DNA from: Microbacterium sufflavum
GTDB lineage: Bacteria > Actinomycetota > Actinomycetes > Actinomycetales > Microbacteriaceae
Assembly: GCF_023091155.1 (NCBI RefSeq)
Contig: NZ_JAHWXK010000002.1
Location: 62,001-126,000, forward strand
DNA: 64,000 bases
Direction of reading: 5' to 3'
Shown: positions 53,533 to 63,812 of the stretch, in pieces
Position numbering within the stretch: position 1 is the stretch's first letter
Layout: the number at the start of each line of letters is the position of its first letter
Translations under genes and position numbers: made by a program
The notes under the pieces: model-generated
The model's database searches: none
Seen by the model: the letters and a program-made list of their open reading frames with translations, nothing else
Told to the model about the DNA's origin: nothing

Positions 53533-54005
53533 GGGCGCGGACCGTCGCGATCGCCGCGGGCTGTGTGCTGCTCGCGGTCGCCCTCGTGCTGGGGCTGCGC
53601 GCCGCAGGTGTCCCGCTGGCGTTCGCGGTGTCGTGGACGACGGTCGCCGCGGCGGTGTCCCTCGCGCTGCGCGGGGTCCTGGTCGACGATCCCGTCCTCT
53701 GGCCGCCCGAGCGTCCGCCGCGCGAGGCCAGGGGCTCCGAGGTGTCCCGGCTGGCCTGGGCGATCAACACACGTTCGGGCGTTGCGGGGACCATCCTCGT
53801 GCGCCGCGTGCAGAACGTGCTCCGCCGGCGGCTCGCGCACCGCGGCCTCGACCTCGACGATCCCGCCGACCACGCGGCCATCGACGCGCTGCTCGGCCAG
53901 GGCATCCGCGCGGGACTGTCCCGCCGCGAGGTGCGGCGCGACGACATCGAGAGAGCGTTGGACGCGCTCGAACGCATACCCACCGACACGGAGGAGACAG
54001 CATGA
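53529..54005 (+). CDS. Small membrane protein in the MoxR/DUF58 operon
   Basis: A 158-residue protein of unknown family. The first 50 residues hold two hydrophobic segments (VAIAAGCVLLAVALVLGLRA and LAFAVSWTTVAAAVSLALRG); the rest is charged and helical, including RLAWAINTRSGVAGTILVRR and ALLGQGIRAGLSRREVRRDD. The ATG overlaps the preceding stop as ATGA, and its own stop overlaps the moxR start, so it is made as part of the complex. The position suggests a membrane partner of the MoxR ATPase. Confidence 0.75.
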   Translation: MRARTVAIAAGCVLLAVALVLGLRAAGVPLAFAVSWTTVAAAVSLALRGVLVDDPVLWPPERPPREARGSEVSRLAWAINTRSGVAGTILVRRVQNVLRRRLAHRGLDLDDPADHAAIDALLGQGIRAGLSRREVRRDDIERALDALERIPTDTEETA

Positions 54006-54973
54006 CCACGGACGAGACCACCGAGATCGCGACCACGGGTCGCCGTGTGCTGGAGGGGGTGCGCAGCGTCGTCGTCGGTATGGACGAGACGCTCACACTC
54101 GCCCTCGCGGCGATCCTGGCCGGGGGTCACGTGCTGTTCGAGGACGTGCCGGGGCTCGGCAAGACGCTGGCCGCGCGGAGCCTGGCCCAGGCGCTGGGAC
54201 TCGAGTTCCGACGGCTGCAGTGCACGCCGGATATGCTGCCCGGCGACGTGACGGGCTCGTACGTGTACGCCCCGACCGAGGGGGACTTCGTCTTCCGGCC
54301 CGGGCCGATCTTCACGGGTCTGCTCCTCGCCGACGAGGTGAACCGCACCACGCCCAAGACGCAGTCCGCGATGCTCGAGGCGATGGCCGAGCGGCAGGTC
54401 ACGGTGGAGGGGAACCGTTTCCCACTGCCGCAGCCCTTCCACGTGATCGCGACCTCCAACCCCATCGAGTACGAAGGGACCTACGCCCTGCCGGAGGCGC
54501 AGCTCGACCGGTTCATGGTGCGCCTCACCGTGGGCTACCCCGCCCCGGACGACGAGACGCGCATCATCGTCGACAGGGTGCGGCGGCAGACGCCCGACGT
54601 CCGCGTGCCCGCCGTGGTCGACACGGAGGGGCTGCTCGCGCTCCAGGCGGCGGTCGAGCGCATCAACGTCGATCAGGACGTGGTGCGCTACGCCGTGGAC
54701 CTGACGAGGGCGACCCGCGAGGCGGTGAACGTGTCGGTGGGTGCCTCGCCTCGCGGATCCCAGGCGCTCGTGCTGCTCGCCAGGGGCGTCGCGGCACTCG
54801 AGGGGCGGTCGTACGTGCGGCCCGACGACGTCAAACGCGTCGCCGTCCCTGTGCTGGCGCATCGGCTGACACTCACTCCGCAGGCCTGGGCGCAGGGGGT
54901 GGATCCGGGTGGAGTCGTGGCGGCGGCGGTCGAACGCACCCCGGTGCCGCCGACCGTCGCGGCCGCGCGATGA
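54002..54973 (+). CDS. MoxR-family AAA+ ATPase
   Basis: A 323-residue ATPase. Walker A is EDVPGLGKTLAARSLAQAL near residue 48, Walker B is LLLADEVNRTTPKTQSAML near residue 108, and sensor 1 is IATSNPIEYEGTY near residue 152. The PGDVTGS stretch and the lid domain (residues 230-310) are typical of the MoxR group. MoxR ATPases act as chaperones for assembly or activation of secreted or metal proteins; the client here is probably the DUF58 protein. Coupled to both neighbours by four-base overlaps. Confidence 0.9.
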   Translation: MTTDETTEIATTGRRVLEGVRSVVVGMDETLTLALAAILAGGHVLFEDVPGLGKTLAARSLAQALGLEFRRLQCTPDMLPGDVTGSYVYAPTEGDFVFRPGPIFTGLLLADEVNRTTPKTQSAMLEAMAERQVTVEGNRFPLPQPFHVIATSNPIEYEGTYALPEAQLDRFMVRLTVGYPAPDDETRIIVDRVRRQTPDVRVPAVVDTEGLLALQAAVERINVDQDVVRYAVDLTRATREAVNVSVGASPRGSQALVLLARGVAALEGRSYVRPDDVKRVAVPVLAHRLTLTPQAWAQGVDPGGVVAAAVERTPVPPTVAAAR

Positions 54974-56277
54974 CCGACGAGACCGCGACGACGGCATCCG
55001 CGGGGGTGACGTGGCATCGGACGCCCGTGATCGCGCTCGGCCTCGCCGGGGCGGCCGTGCTCGCGGGCCTCGGACTGGTGCTGTCGCGCCCCGACGTGAT
55101 CGCGGTGGGTCTGCCGCTCGCCCTCGCGGCGGTGTGGGCGCTGCTGCGCCGTCCGCGCGACGGGGAGTTGCGGGTCGCCCTGCACGCTGCGCCCGACGCG
55201 GGGGAGGACGCCGTGGTGCGCGTCACCGCGGACGTCGACCTCGACGCCGAGCACGTGCAGCTCGCGGTCGAGGGGCGGGGGCGTCGCACCGCGCTCGCGG
55301 AGGTGCGGCCGGGCACGGCGGTGCTGTCCGCTCGGACGCGGCTGTCGCATTCGGGGCCGGTCGAGCTGATGGGGCTGATCGCCCGGGGCACCGCGATCGA
55401 CGGCGCCTGGGTCTCCGACCGCGGACCGCGCACGGCGATCGGGTGGAACGCCGCACCGAAGACGAGGAGGATCGATCGGCTGCCGGTGGCTCCGCGCCTC
55501 GCGGGGCTGAACGGCTCGCACGAGGGGCGTCGCGCGGGTCAGGGCGGCGACTTCCACGACATCCACCCGTTCGTCCCCGGGGATGAGGTGCGGAGGGTGG
55601 ATTGGCGCGCGACGGCTCGTGCCGCCCGACGCCCCGGCGACCTGCTGGTGCGGCGGGTGAACGCGCTGAGCGACTCCTCGGTGGTGATCGCGATGGACAC
55701 GGCGGAGGACCTCGGATCGGTGGTGGCCGCGTGGGGGACCGACGACCCGGACCGCACGGGTGTCACCTCGCTCGACCTCGCGCGCGAGGCGGCCCTGTCC
55801 GTGGCGACCGCCGCGGTCGGAGCCGGGGATCGGGTCGCGTTCCACGCGCTCTCGCCGGGCGGACGCAGCGTGCCGATCGGCGGGGGAGCCCGGCACCTCG
55901 CGCGGCTGCGCGCCGCCGTCGCCGCCACGGGTCCGAGTGCCGACTCGTCCTACCGGCGCTCACCTGTCGTACCGACGGGCTCGATCGTGTTCGTGCTCTC
56001 GACCTTCGCCGACGGGGTGGCTGCGCGACTCGCGACGCAGTGGCGGGCCGCCGGTCACGCCGTCGTCGCGATCGATGTGCTGCCGCAGCTCGACGGCGCA
56101 CGGCTCACCAGGGAGCAGCGCATCGCCCTGCGCACGCTGCTGGCCGAGCGCGCCGACATCCTCGCCGAGCTCCGGCGCGCGGGGGTCGAGGTGGTGGCCT
56201 GGGCAGACGACGGCGTCGACGTGGCGTTGCGGGTGGCGGCGGTGCGCCAGCAGCGGAGCCGGAGGGTGGCGCGGTGA
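54970..56277 (+). CDS. DUF58 domain protein
   Basis: A 435-residue membrane protein. Two hydrophobic segments lie at residues 17-50. The DUF58 signature GGDFHDIHPFVPGDEVRRVDWR is centred near residue 205. A von Willebrand-like domain follows (VVIAMDTAEDLGS, then SIVFVLSTFADG near residue 337). Its metal-binding DxSxS is degenerate here (DTAED). Acts with MoxR; function unproven, possibly in envelope protein maturation. The frame is open far upstream but the ATG overlapping the moxR stop is clearly the start. Confidence 0.85.
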   Translation: MTDETATTASAGVTWHRTPVIALGLAGAAVLAGLGLVLSRPDVIAVGLPLALAAVWALLRRPRDGELRVALHAAPDAGEDAVVRVTADVDLDAEHVQLAVEGRGRRTALAEVRPGTAVLSARTRLSHSGPVELMGLIARGTAIDGAWVSDRGPRTAIGWNAAPKTRRIDRLPVAPRLAGLNGSHEGRRAGQGGDFHDIHPFVPGDEVRRVDWRATARAARRPGDLLVRRVNALSDSSVVIAMDTAEDLGSVVAAWGTDDPDRTGVTSLDLAREAALSVATAAVGAGDRVAFHALSPGGRSVPIGGGARHLARLRAAVAATGPSADSSYRRSPVVPTGSIVFVLSTFADGVAARLATQWRAAGHAVVAIDVLPQLDGARLTREQRIALRTLLAERADILAELRRAGVEVVAWADDGVDVALRVAAVRQQRSRRVAR

Positions 56278-56840
56278 CCGCTCGCACGCGAGGGTGCGAC
56301 GTGGGCGCCTGGGTGCCCGGGGTGACGCTGCGCGTCCTGACCGTGGCTCTGGTGCTGCTCGGCGTGCTGGTGCTGCACCCCACGCCGTTCTGGCGGGGTG
56401 TGGCGGTGGTCGCGGCTCTCGTGGGGGCCGTGCTGCCCCGGTCGCTCGCAACATGGGTGGGGGCGGCCTGCCTGCCGTTCGGGCTGCTGCTGTCCGAGCC
56501 GGCGCCGGAACGGACGGCGGTCGCCCTCGTGCTCGTCCATGCGATCCACATCCTCGCCGCGCTCAGCCTCACGGTGCCCGCGGCCGCTCGCCTCACGCTG
56601 AGGTCGCTCCGGCCGACGGCGGTGCGGTTCGTCGTGATCCAGCTGGTGGCCCAGTCGATCGCGCTCGGCGTCTGGGCGGTGTCGCCGGGGCAGGTCGAGC
56701 GCGGGGCGGCATGGCTCGCGCCCGCGGCGGCGTCACTCCTCCTGGTCGTCGTGGTCGTCGCATGGCTGGTCCTGCGCCGGGGGAACGGCCCCGTCCCGCG
56801 GGCCGTTGCGGCCCCGTCGACGGGAGGGGATCGCCCCTAG
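56274..56840 (+). CDS. Membrane protein at the end of the MoxR/DUF58 operon
   Basis: A 188-residue protein with five or six hydrophobic segments (for example [32 protein letters not shown] and [18 protein letters not shown]). No conserved motif that I can name. The GTG overlaps the DUF58 stop as GTGA. A transglutaminase-like protein often occupies this place in related clusters; none is present, so this could be a diverged remnant of its membrane part or an unrelated protein. Confidence 0.75.
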   Translation: MTARTRGCDVGAWVPGVTLRVLTVALVLLGVLVLHPTPFWRGVAVVAALVGAVLPRSLATWVGAACLPFGLLLSEPAPERTAVALVLVHAIHILAALSLTVPAAARLTLRSLRPTAVRFVVIQLVAQSIALGVWAVSPGQVERGAAWLAPAAASLLLVVVVVAWLVLRRGNGPVPRAVAAPSTGGDRP

Positions 56841-56865
56841 CGGAGCCGATGTCCGTGGCCCCTCG

Positions 56866-56871
56866 TAGACT
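56866..56871 (+). promoter_or_regulatory. Leaderless-type -10 for uvrA
   Basis: TAGACT is followed by six bases and the GTG of uvrA. Confidence 0.5.
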
Positions 56872-56877
56872 TGTTCG

Positions 56878-59766
56878 GTGCCCATCGTCCCCGTTGCCTC
56901 CCCCGGAAAACTCAGTGTCCGCGGTGCCCGCGTCCACAACCTCCAGAACGTCGACATCGACATCCCGCGCGACTCCCTCGTCGTGTTCACCGGCCTGTCC
57001 GGGTCGGGGAAGTCGAGTCTGGCGTTCGACACGATCTTCGCCGAGGGGCAGCGCCGCTACGTCGAATCGCTGAGCGCCTATGCGCGGCAGTTCCTCGGCC
57101 AGGTGGATCGGCCGGACGTCGATTTCATCGAGGGCCTGAGTCCCGCGGTGTCGATCGACCAGAAGTCGACCAACCGCAACCCGCGGTCGACCGTGGGCAC
57201 CATCACCGAGATCTACGACTACATGCGCCTGCTGTGGGCGCGTATCGGCGTGCCGCACTGTCCCGAGTGCGGCGAGAAGATCCAGCGTCAGACGGTGCAG
57301 CAGATCGCCGACCAGCTCATGGAGCTGCCCGAGCGCACCCGGTACCAGGTCGTCGCCCCCATCGTGTCGCAGAAGAAGGGCGAGTTCGTCGACCTCTTCC
57401 GCGAGCTCGGCGCCAAGGGCTACTCCCGCGCGATCGTCGACGGCGACCTCATCCAGCTGGCCGAGCCGCCCACGCTGAAGAAGAGCTACAAGCACGACAT
57501 CGCGGTGGTCGTCGACCGCCTGGTGGCGTCGCCCGACATCCTGGGCCGGGTCACCGACTCGGTGGAGACGGCCCTGGGACTCGCGGGTGGCGTCGTGCAG
57601 ATCAACTACGTCGACGGCGAGGGCGACGACGCCTGGCAGACCTTCTCCGAGAAGCTCGCCTGCCCGAACGGCCACGCCCTCACCCTCACCGAGATCGAGC
57701 CGCGCACGTTCTCCTTCAACGCACCGTTCGGCGCCTGCCCCGCGTGCTCCGGGCTGGGCACGCGCATGTCGGTGGACGTCGAGCTGATGCTCGGCGACGA
57801 AGATCTCTCGATCCGCGAGGGCGTCATCATTCCCTGGACCACGCAGGGCAAGGGTCTCTTCCAGTACTACGAGCGCCTGCTCGAGGGGCTGGCGCGCGAC
57901 CTCGACTTCTCGCTCGACACGCCGTGGCGCGAGCTGCACTCCGACGTCAAGGAGGCCGTGCTCCGCGGCGAGAACTACAAGGTCACGGTCAAGTGGAAGA
58001 ACCGCTACGGCCGGGAGATGCGGTACGCGTCCGGGTTCGAGGGCGTCGTGCCATACATCGAGCGGCAGTACCTCCAGGCCGAGTCCGACACGCAGCGCAA
58101 CCGCTGGGGCGAGTACCTCCGTGAGGTGCCGTGCCCCGTGTGCAACGGCGACCGCCTCAAGCCCGAGGTGCTCGCGGTGCAGGTGCACGGCCACTCGATC
58201 GCCGAGGTGTCGCACCTGAGCCTCGCCGACGCGCGGGGCTTCATGGAGAAGCTGCACCTCACGGAGCGGGAGGCGAAGATCGCCGCCCAGGTGCTGCGCG
58301 AGATCCGCCTGCGCCTCGACTTCCTCCTCCAGGTGGGGCTGTCGTACCTCAACCTCAGCCGTTCGGCGGGGTCACTGTCCGGTGGCGAGGCGCAGCGCAT
58401 CCGGCTCGCCACGCAGATCGGCTCCGGCCTGACGGGCGTGCTCTACGTGCTCGACGAGCCGTCGATCGGCCTGCACCAGCGCGACAACCGCCGGCTGATC
58501 GAGACCCTGCTCACGCTGCGCGACCTGGGCAACACGCTCATCGTGGTGGAGCACGACGAAGAGACCATCGAGGCGGCGGACTGGGTGGTCGACATCGGTC
58601 CCGGCGCCGGAGTGAACGGCGGCACCGTCGTGCACTCGGGGCCGTACAGCGCGCTCCTCGGCGACAGCGATTCGATGACCGGCGACTACCTGTCCGGGCG
58701 CCGGGCGATCCCGATGCCGTCGAAGCGTCGCAAGATCGACAAGAAGCGCATGCTGAGCGTGGTCGGCGCGCGGGCGAACAACCTGCGCAATGTCACGGCG
58801 GACTTCCCGCTGGGCGTGCTCACGGCCGTCACCGGCGTCAGCGGCTCGGGCAAGTCGTCCCTCGTGAACGACATCCTGTACCAGGTGCTCGCTTCGCGAC
58901 TGAACGGTGCGCGGACCGTTCCGGGCAAGCACACCAGGGTGACCGGCCTCGACAACCTCGACAAGGTCGTGCACGTCGACCAGGCGCCGATCGGCCGCAC
59001 CCCGCGCTCGAACCCGGCCACGTACACCGGCGTGTTCGACCGCATCCGCACCCTGTTCAGCGAGACGCCGGAGGCGAAGGTGCGGGGCTATCAGCCCGGT
59101 CGCTTCAGCTTCAACGTCAAGGGCGGCCGCTGCGAGGCGTGCTCGGGCGACGGCACCATCAAGATCGAGATGAACTTCCTGCCCGACGTCTACGTCGACT
59201 GCGAGGTCTGCCACGGCAAGCGGTACAACCGCGACACGCTCGCGGTGCACTACAAGGGCAAGAACATCGCCGAGGTGCTGGAGATGCCGATCGAGGAGGC
59301 CGCGGAGTTCTTCGAGCCGATCCAGGCGATCCACCGCTACATGAAGACGCTCGTCGACGTCGGGCTCGGCTACGTGCGGCTGGGGCAGTCGGCCACGACG
59401 CTCTCGGGCGGCGAGGCGCAGCGCGTCAAGCTCGCCACGGAGCTCCAGCGTCGCAGCAACGGCCGCAGCATCTACGTGCTCGACGAGCCGACCACGGGTC
59501 TGCACTTCGAAGACGTCCGCAAGCTCCTCGAGGTGCTCAACGGCCTCGTCGACAAGGGCAACACCGTGATCGTGATCGAGCACAACCTCGACGTGATCAA
59601 GTCGGCGGACTGGGTGATCGACCTCGGACCGGAGGGCGGTTCGGGTGGCGGGCAGATCATCGCGACCGGTACGCCGGAGCAGATCGCCCGCGTCGAGGAG
59701 AGCCACACCGGGCAGTTCCTCGCCGAGATCCTGGGTGAGGGGCGCGCCGCGCGGAAGGCCAGCTGA
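56878..59766 (+). CDS. uvrA: UvrABC excinuclease subunit A (UvrA)
   Basis: Damage-recognition ABC ATPase of nucleotide excision repair, 962 residues. First Walker A is [18 protein letters not shown] near residue 37, the zinc fingers are CPECGEKI and CPACSGLG, and the first signature is [16 protein letters not shown] near residue 500. The second half repeats with [15 protein letters not shown] near residue 654, [14 protein letters not shown] and [10 protein letters not shown] near residue 750, and [15 protein letters not shown] near residue 842. The start is a GTG, with a -10 hexamer six bases before it. Overlaps uvrC by one base. Confidence 0.97.
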   Translation: MPIVPVASPGKLSVRGARVHNLQNVDIDIPRDSLVVFTGLSGSGKSSLAFDTIFAEGQRRYVESLSAYARQFLGQVDRPDVDFIEGLSPAVSIDQKSTNRNPRSTVGTITEIYDYMRLLWARIGVPHCPECGEKIQRQTVQQIADQLMELPERTRYQVVAPIVSQKKGEFVDLFRELGAKGYSRAIVDGDLIQLAEPPTLKKSYKHDIAVVVDRLVASPDILGRVTDSVETALGLAGGVVQINYVDGEGDDAWQTFSEKLACPNGHALTLTEIEPRTFSFNAPFGACPACSGLGTRMSVDVELMLGDEDLSIREGVIIPWTTQGKGLFQYYERLLEGLARDLDFSLDTPWRELHSDVKEAVLRGENYKVTVKWKNRYGREMRYASGFEGVVPYIERQYLQAESDTQRNRWGEYLREVPCPVCNGDRLKPEVLAVQVHGHSIAEVSHLSLADARGFMEKLHLTEREAKIAAQVLREIRLRLDFLLQVGLSYLNLSRSAGSLSGGEAQRIRLATQIGSGLTGVLYVLDEPSIGLHQRDNRRLIETLLTLRDLGNTLIVVEHDEETIEAADWVVDIGPGAGVNGGTVVHSGPYSALLGDSDSMTGDYLSGRRAIPMPSKRRKIDKKRMLSVVGARANNLRNVTADFPLGVLTAVTGVSGSGKSSLVNDILYQVLASRLNGARTVPGKHTRVTGLDNLDKVVHVDQAPIGRTPRSNPATYTGVFDRIRTLFSETPEAKVRGYQPGRFSFNVKGGRCEACSGDGTIKIEMNFLPDVYVDCEVCHGKRYNRDTLAVHYKGKNIAEVLEMPIEEAAEFFEPIQAIHRYMKTLVDVGLGYVRLGQSATTLSGGEAQRVKLATELQRRSNGRSIYVLDEPTTGLHFEDVRKLLEVLNGLVDKGNTVIVIEHNLDVIKSADWVIDLGPEGGSGGGQIIATGTPEQIARVEESHTGQFLAEILGEGRAARKAS

Positions 59767-61673
59767 TGGCCGACGTGCTCCCGTACAAGCCACGGACGGG
59801 TGAGATCCCGACCGACCCCGGCGTGTACCGGTTCCGCGACGCCAACGGACGGGTGCTCTACGTCGGCAAGGCGAAGAACCTGCGCCAGCGGCTGTCGAAC
59901 TACTTCGCCCCGCTGCGCACGCTGCACGAGCGCACCCGGCGCATGGTCACGACCGCTGCGTCGGTGGAGTGGACGGTCGTTCCCACCGACGTCGACTCGC
60001 TGCAGCTCGAGTACATGTGGATCAAGGAGTTCGATCCGCCGTTCAACGTGCGCTACCGCGACGACAAGTCGTACCCCTTCATGGCGGTCACCCTCGCCGA
60101 TGAGGCGCCCCGCGTGATCGTCACCCGGAACAGGAAGATCCCCGGGGCGCGGTACTTCGGTCCGTATCCCAAGGTGTGGGCGGTGCACGAGACCATCGAC
60201 CTGATGATCAGGGCCTTCCCGATCCGCACCTGCAGCGATGCGAGCTACAAGAGGGCGATGCAGACCGGGCGCCCGTGCTTCCCCGGGCAGATCGGCAAGT
60301 GCGGCGGGCCGTGCTCGATGACGGTGTCCATCGAGGAGCACCGGGCGATGGTCGACGACTTCATCGCGTTCATGGCGGGCGGAGACGAGCGCTTCACCCG
60401 CGAGCTCACGAAGCGCATGCTCGCCGCGTCCGCCGCGATGGACTACGAAGCCGCCGCGAAGTACCGGGACAAGCTGTCCGCGATCGAGGCCGTGCTCGGC
60501 AAGAGCGCCCTGGTGCTGCCGGCCGATGAGGACGCCGACCTGTTCGGCATCGCGGAAGACGAGCTCGCCGCCGCCGTGCAGCACTTCGTGATCCGCGGCG
60601 GCCGCGTGCGCGGTGTCCGTGCCCTCACGATCGAGAAGGAGATCGACATCACGGGCGCTGAGCTCGTCGACCAGGTGCTCCAGCAGGCGTACGGCGACGC
60701 GCAGGATGTTCCGCGACGGATCCTCGTCCCGACGCTCCCCGACGACGCGACCGAGCTGGAGCAGTGGCTGCGCGAACGCCGTGGCAAGAAGGTCGAGATC
60801 GCGGTCGCACATCGGGGTCAGCGTGCCGACCTGATGCGCACCGCGACGCTGAACGCGCAGCAGGCGCTGATCCGGCACAAGACCCGCCGGACGAGCGACT
60901 ACGTGGCGCGCACCCAGGCGCTGACCGATCTTCAGGAGGCGCTGGGAATGGAGGAGGCGCCGCTGCGCATCGAGTGCTTCGACATCTCGCACCTCGGCGG
61001 CACCAACGTGGTCGCCTCGATGGTCGTGTTCGAGGACGGCCTTCCGCGCAAGGACCAGTACCGGTCGTTCAACATCGCCGAGACGACAGACGACACCGAC
61101 TCGATGTACCAGGTTCTGCGCCGCAGGCTCGCACACCTGGATCGGCCGGAGGAGGAGCAGGAGGTCCTCGACCCGACCACCGACGAGGTCGTGGGGGAGG
61201 ACCTGGGCGAGGCGACCGCACGGCGCAAGCCGCGGTTCGCGTATCCGCCGCAGCTGCTCCTCGTCGACGGAGGGAAGCCGCAGGTGGAGGCCGCCGCGCG
61301 CGCGCTCCACGACGCGGGGCACACCGAGATCGCCGTGTGCGGCATCGCCAAGCGTCTTGAAGAGGTGTGGCTGCCGGGAGACGACTTCCCCGTGATCCTG
61401 CCCCGCACCAGCGAGGCCCTCTACCTTCTCCAGCGACTGCGAGACGAAGCCCACCGCTTCGCGATCACGCACCAGCGCAAGAGGCGCAAGAAAGACATCG
61501 GCAGCGTGCTCGCCGAGGTTCCGGGGCTCGGCGCCTCTCGCATCAAGGTGCTGCTCAAGCACTTCGGCTCGGTCACGGCCCTCCGCGCCGCCGACCCGTC
61601 GCAGATCCAGGAGGTACAGGGGATCGGTCCGGTGCTCGCTCAGACCATCCATTCGCACCTGTCCACTCGCTAG
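59766..61673 (+). CDS. uvrC: UvrABC excinuclease subunit C (UvrC)
   Basis: Incision subunit of nucleotide excision repair, 635 residues. The GIY-YIG nuclease domain is at the N-terminus ([20 protein letters not shown] from residue 19). The UVR domain is [19 protein letters not shown] near residue 223. The RNase H-like second nuclease domain has [20 protein letters not shown] near residue 402 and [13 protein letters not shown] near residue 499. Two helix-hairpin-helix motifs end it ([27 protein letters not shown]). The ATG overlaps the uvrA stop as TGATG. Confidence 0.97.
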   Translation: MADVLPYKPRTGEIPTDPGVYRFRDANGRVLYVGKAKNLRQRLSNYFAPLRTLHERTRRMVTTAASVEWTVVPTDVDSLQLEYMWIKEFDPPFNVRYRDDKSYPFMAVTLADEAPRVIVTRNRKIPGARYFGPYPKVWAVHETIDLMIRAFPIRTCSDASYKRAMQTGRPCFPGQIGKCGGPCSMTVSIEEHRAMVDDFIAFMAGGDERFTRELTKRMLAASAAMDYEAAAKYRDKLSAIEAVLGKSALVLPADEDADLFGIAEDELAAAVQHFVIRGGRVRGVRALTIEKEIDITGAELVDQVLQQAYGDAQDVPRRILVPTLPDDATELEQWLRERRGKKVEIAVAHRGQRADLMRTATLNAQQALIRHKTRRTSDYVARTQALTDLQEALGMEEAPLRIECFDISHLGGTNVVASMVVFEDGLPRKDQYRSFNIAETTDDTDSMYQVLRRRLAHLDRPEEEQEVLDPTTDEVVGEDLGEATARRKPRFAYPPQLLLVDGGKPQVEAAARALHDAGHTEIAVCGIAKRLEEVWLPGDDFPVILPRTSEALYLLQRLRDEAHRFAITHQRKRRKKDIGSVLAEVPGLGASRIKVLLKHFGSVTALRAADPSQIQEVQGIGPVLAQTIHSHLSTR

Positions 61674-61676
61674 GCT
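61671..61676 (+). promoter_or_regulatory. Possible -10 element for rapZ
   Basis: TAGGCT overlaps the uvrC TAG stop. It would give a leader of about 25 bases with purine-rich ribosome binding sequence (GGAG at 61697-61706 region). Confidence 0.4.
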
Positions 61677-61708
61677 GGGAGACCGAGGGGGAGAAGGAGC
61701 AGGGAGCG

Positions 61709-62581
61709 ATGACTGACGGGGAGAAGGGCGAGTTCCTCATCGTCACTGGGATGTCCGGCGCAGGCCGGACGACGGCGGCGAACGCACTGGAGGATCTCGG
61801 CTGGTATGTCGTCGACAACCTGCCTCCGCAGATCCTCCGGCCGCTGCTCGACCTGACCGGCATGGGTGGCGATTCGCTGCCCAAGGTCGCCGCCGTGGTC
61901 GACGTGCGCGGCCGCAACCTCTTCGACGATTTCCCGGGTGTCGCCCGACTGCTGCGCACGCGCGGCGAGATCCGGGTGCTGTTCCTCGACGCCTCCGACG
62001 ACGTCCTGGTGCGTCGCTTCGAGTCGGTGCGCCGCCCGCACCCCCTGCAGGGCGATGGCACTCTGCTCGACGGCATCCGCACGGAGCGGACGCGTCTGGC
62101 CCCCATCCGCGAGGCCGCCGACCTGGTGATCGACACCTCGGCGCTGAACATCCACCAGCTCGCGACGCAGGTCTCCGACATCTTCTCGGAGGAGGGGGAG
62201 GCGCGGCATCGGGTGACGCTGCTCAGCTTCGGCTTCAAGTACGGGCTGCCCACCGACGTCGACCTGGTCGCCGACATGCGCTTCCTCCCGAATCCGTACT
62301 GGAACGAGGAGCTGCGCGGCCTCACCGGGCAGGATGAGACGGTCCGTGAGTACGTGCTGTCCCGCGAGGGTGCGACCGACTTCCTCGATTCCTATGCGAA
62401 GGCGCTCGTGCCGGTGCTCGAGGGGTATCAGCGGGAGAACAAGAGCCACTCGACGATCGCGATCGGATGCACGGGCGGCAAGCACCGCTCGGTCGCGATG
62501 TCCGAGGAGCTGGCCCGCAGGATCGCCGCGATTCCGGGGGTCGCCGTGAACGTGCGGCACCGCGACCTCGGCAGGGAATAG
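61709..62581 (+). CDS. rapZ: RNase adapter RapZ-family protein (GlmZ/nucleotide-binding)
   Basis: A P-loop protein of 290 residues. In enterobacteria RapZ controls glucosamine-6-phosphate synthase through a small RNA; the actinobacterial role differs and is not settled. The P-loop reads GMSGAGRTTAANALED near residue 14, with arginine in place of the usual lysine, as I recall from other actinobacterial members. VVDNLPPQILRPL follows near residue 35, DADMRFLPNP-type DMRFLPNPYW near residue 189, and the C-terminal IGCTGGKHRSVAMSE near residue 251. Encoded between uvrC and whiA. Confidence 0.92.
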   Translation: MTDGEKGEFLIVTGMSGAGRTTAANALEDLGWYVVDNLPPQILRPLLDLTGMGGDSLPKVAAVVDVRGRNLFDDFPGVARLLRTRGEIRVLFLDASDDVLVRRFESVRRPHPLQGDGTLLDGIRTERTRLAPIREAADLVIDTSALNIHQLATQVSDIFSEEGEARHRVTLLSFGFKYGLPTDVDLVADMRFLPNPYWNEELRGLTGQDETVREYVLSREGATDFLDSYAKALVPVLEGYQRENKSHSTIAIGCTGGKHRSVAMSEELARRIAAIPGVAVNVRHRDLGRE

Positions 62582-62594
62582 CCCCCCGGGCGAG

Positions 62595-62600
62595 TAAGCT
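62595..62600 (+). promoter_or_regulatory. Possible -10 element for whiA
   Basis: TAAGCT lies 44 bases before the whiA GTG. The leader ends in GAAGGAG, a good ribosome binding site. Confidence 0.4.
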
Positions 62601-62644
62601 GGAGGTTTGCGTCGCGATCCGGCGCGTGAACGTGAAGGAGTGTC

Positions 62645-63622
62645 GTGGCACTAACCACCGACGTCAAGGCTGAGCTCGTCAGCATCCGCAATGCACCCCC
62701 GACGGTGCGCGTGGCGGAGGTGACAGCCATCCTCCGATTCGCCGGTGGACTGCACTCCATCGCGGGCCGTGTGGCCGTGGAGGCCGAGGTCGACGCAGAG
62801 ACCCTCGCCCGCCGCGTCGCCAGGGATCTCGCCGAGATCTACGGCGTGCGCCCGGAGATCGCGCAGGTGCAGTCGAGCACCGCGAACGACGGCGCCCGCT
62901 GGGCCGTGCGCGTGATCGCGCAGGGGGAGACCCTCGCCCGCCAGACCGGCCTGCTCGACCCGCGTCGCCGTCCGGTCCGCGGCCTGCCGAACCGTCTCAC
63001 CACGGGTTCGCGCGCCGAGATCGCTGGTCTGTGGCGTGGGGCCTTCCTGGCCGCCGGATCGCTCAGTGAGCCCGGCCGCTCGGCGATGCTCGAGGTCGCC
63101 TGCCCGTCGTCCGAGGCGGCGATGGCGCTCGTGGGCGCCGCACACCGTCTGGGCGTCGCCGCGAAGGCGCGCGAGGTCCGCGGCATGCCCCGCGTCGTGG
63201 TGCGCGAGGGCGAGGCGATCCGTACGATTCTCAGCGAGATGGGCGCTCACCGTACCGCGCTGGCGTGGGAGGAGCTGCGTCAGCGTCGCGAGGTGCGCGC
63301 GGGCGTGAACCGCCTGGTCAACTTCGACGACGCGAACCTGCGGCGTTCCGCGCAGGCGGCGGTGGCCGCGTGCGCCCGTGTGGAGCGCGCGCTGGAGATC
63401 CTCGCCGACGAGGTTCCCGATCACCTGCGGGTCGCCGGCGAGCTGCGCCTCGCGCACCGGGACGCCAGCCTCGACGAGCTCGGCCACCACGCCGACCCGC
63501 CCCTCACCAAGGACGCGGTCGCCGGTCGCATCCGTCGTCTTCTCGCCATGGCAGACAAGCGCGCCCAGCAGGAGGGCATCCCCGGCACGGAGGCCGCTGT
63601 CCCCGCCGGGCTCGACGTCTGA
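62645..63622 (+). CDS. whiA: DNA-binding regulator WhiA
   Basis: A 325-residue regulator with an N-terminal LAGLIDADG-like domain ([21 protein letters not shown] near residue 124) and a C-terminal helix-turn-helix domain ending [20 protein letters not shown] near residue 278. WhiA is required for sporulation septation in Streptomyces and affects division genes in other Gram-positives. A GTG start follows GAAGGAG by seven bases. Paired GACAC/GTGTC motifs upstream of ftsZ in this window are candidate sites. Confidence 0.94.
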   Translation: MALTTDVKAELVSIRNAPPTVRVAEVTAILRFAGGLHSIAGRVAVEAEVDAETLARRVARDLAEIYGVRPEIAQVQSSTANDGARWAVRVIAQGETLARQTGLLDPRRRPVRGLPNRLTTGSRAEIAGLWRGAFLAAGSLSEPGRSAMLEVACPSSEAAMALVGAAHRLGVAAKAREVRGMPRVVVREGEAIRTILSEMGAHRTALAWEELRQRREVRAGVNRLVNFDDANLRRSAQAAVAACARVERALEILADEVPDHLRVAGELRLAHRDASLDELGHHADPPLTKDAVAGRIRRLLAMADKRAQQEGIPGTEAAVPAGLDV

Positions 63623-63641
63623 TCCACCCGCCTCTGCTCCG

Positions 63642-63676
63642 ACGGCCCGTCGCCCCTACCCGGGGTGGCGGGCCGT
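63642..63676 (+). terminator. Terminator after whiA
   Basis: ACGGCCCG pairs with CGGGCCGT, with an inner CCCC/GGGG stem. There is no T-run, but it is a strong hairpin 20 bases after the whiA stop. Confidence 0.65.
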
Positions 63677-63721
63677 CGTCAACGGGAGGAAGGATCCGGT
63701 CCGACCCGGTGTTGTCCTCAC

Positions 63722-63727
63722 TAGGAT
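63722..63727 (+). promoter_or_regulatory. Possible -10 element for sodA
   Basis: TAGGAT lies 91 bases before the sod ATG. It would give a leader of about 80 bases, in which GATGAAAG is the probable ribosome binding sequence. Confidence 0.35.
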
Positions 63728-63812
63728 GAGAGACGTCCGCTCCACGCCGCACATCGGTGGCGCGGAGGATCGGCAAGCGCCGCGGGCGCGGCGCGGATTG
63801 GATGAAAGCGAT

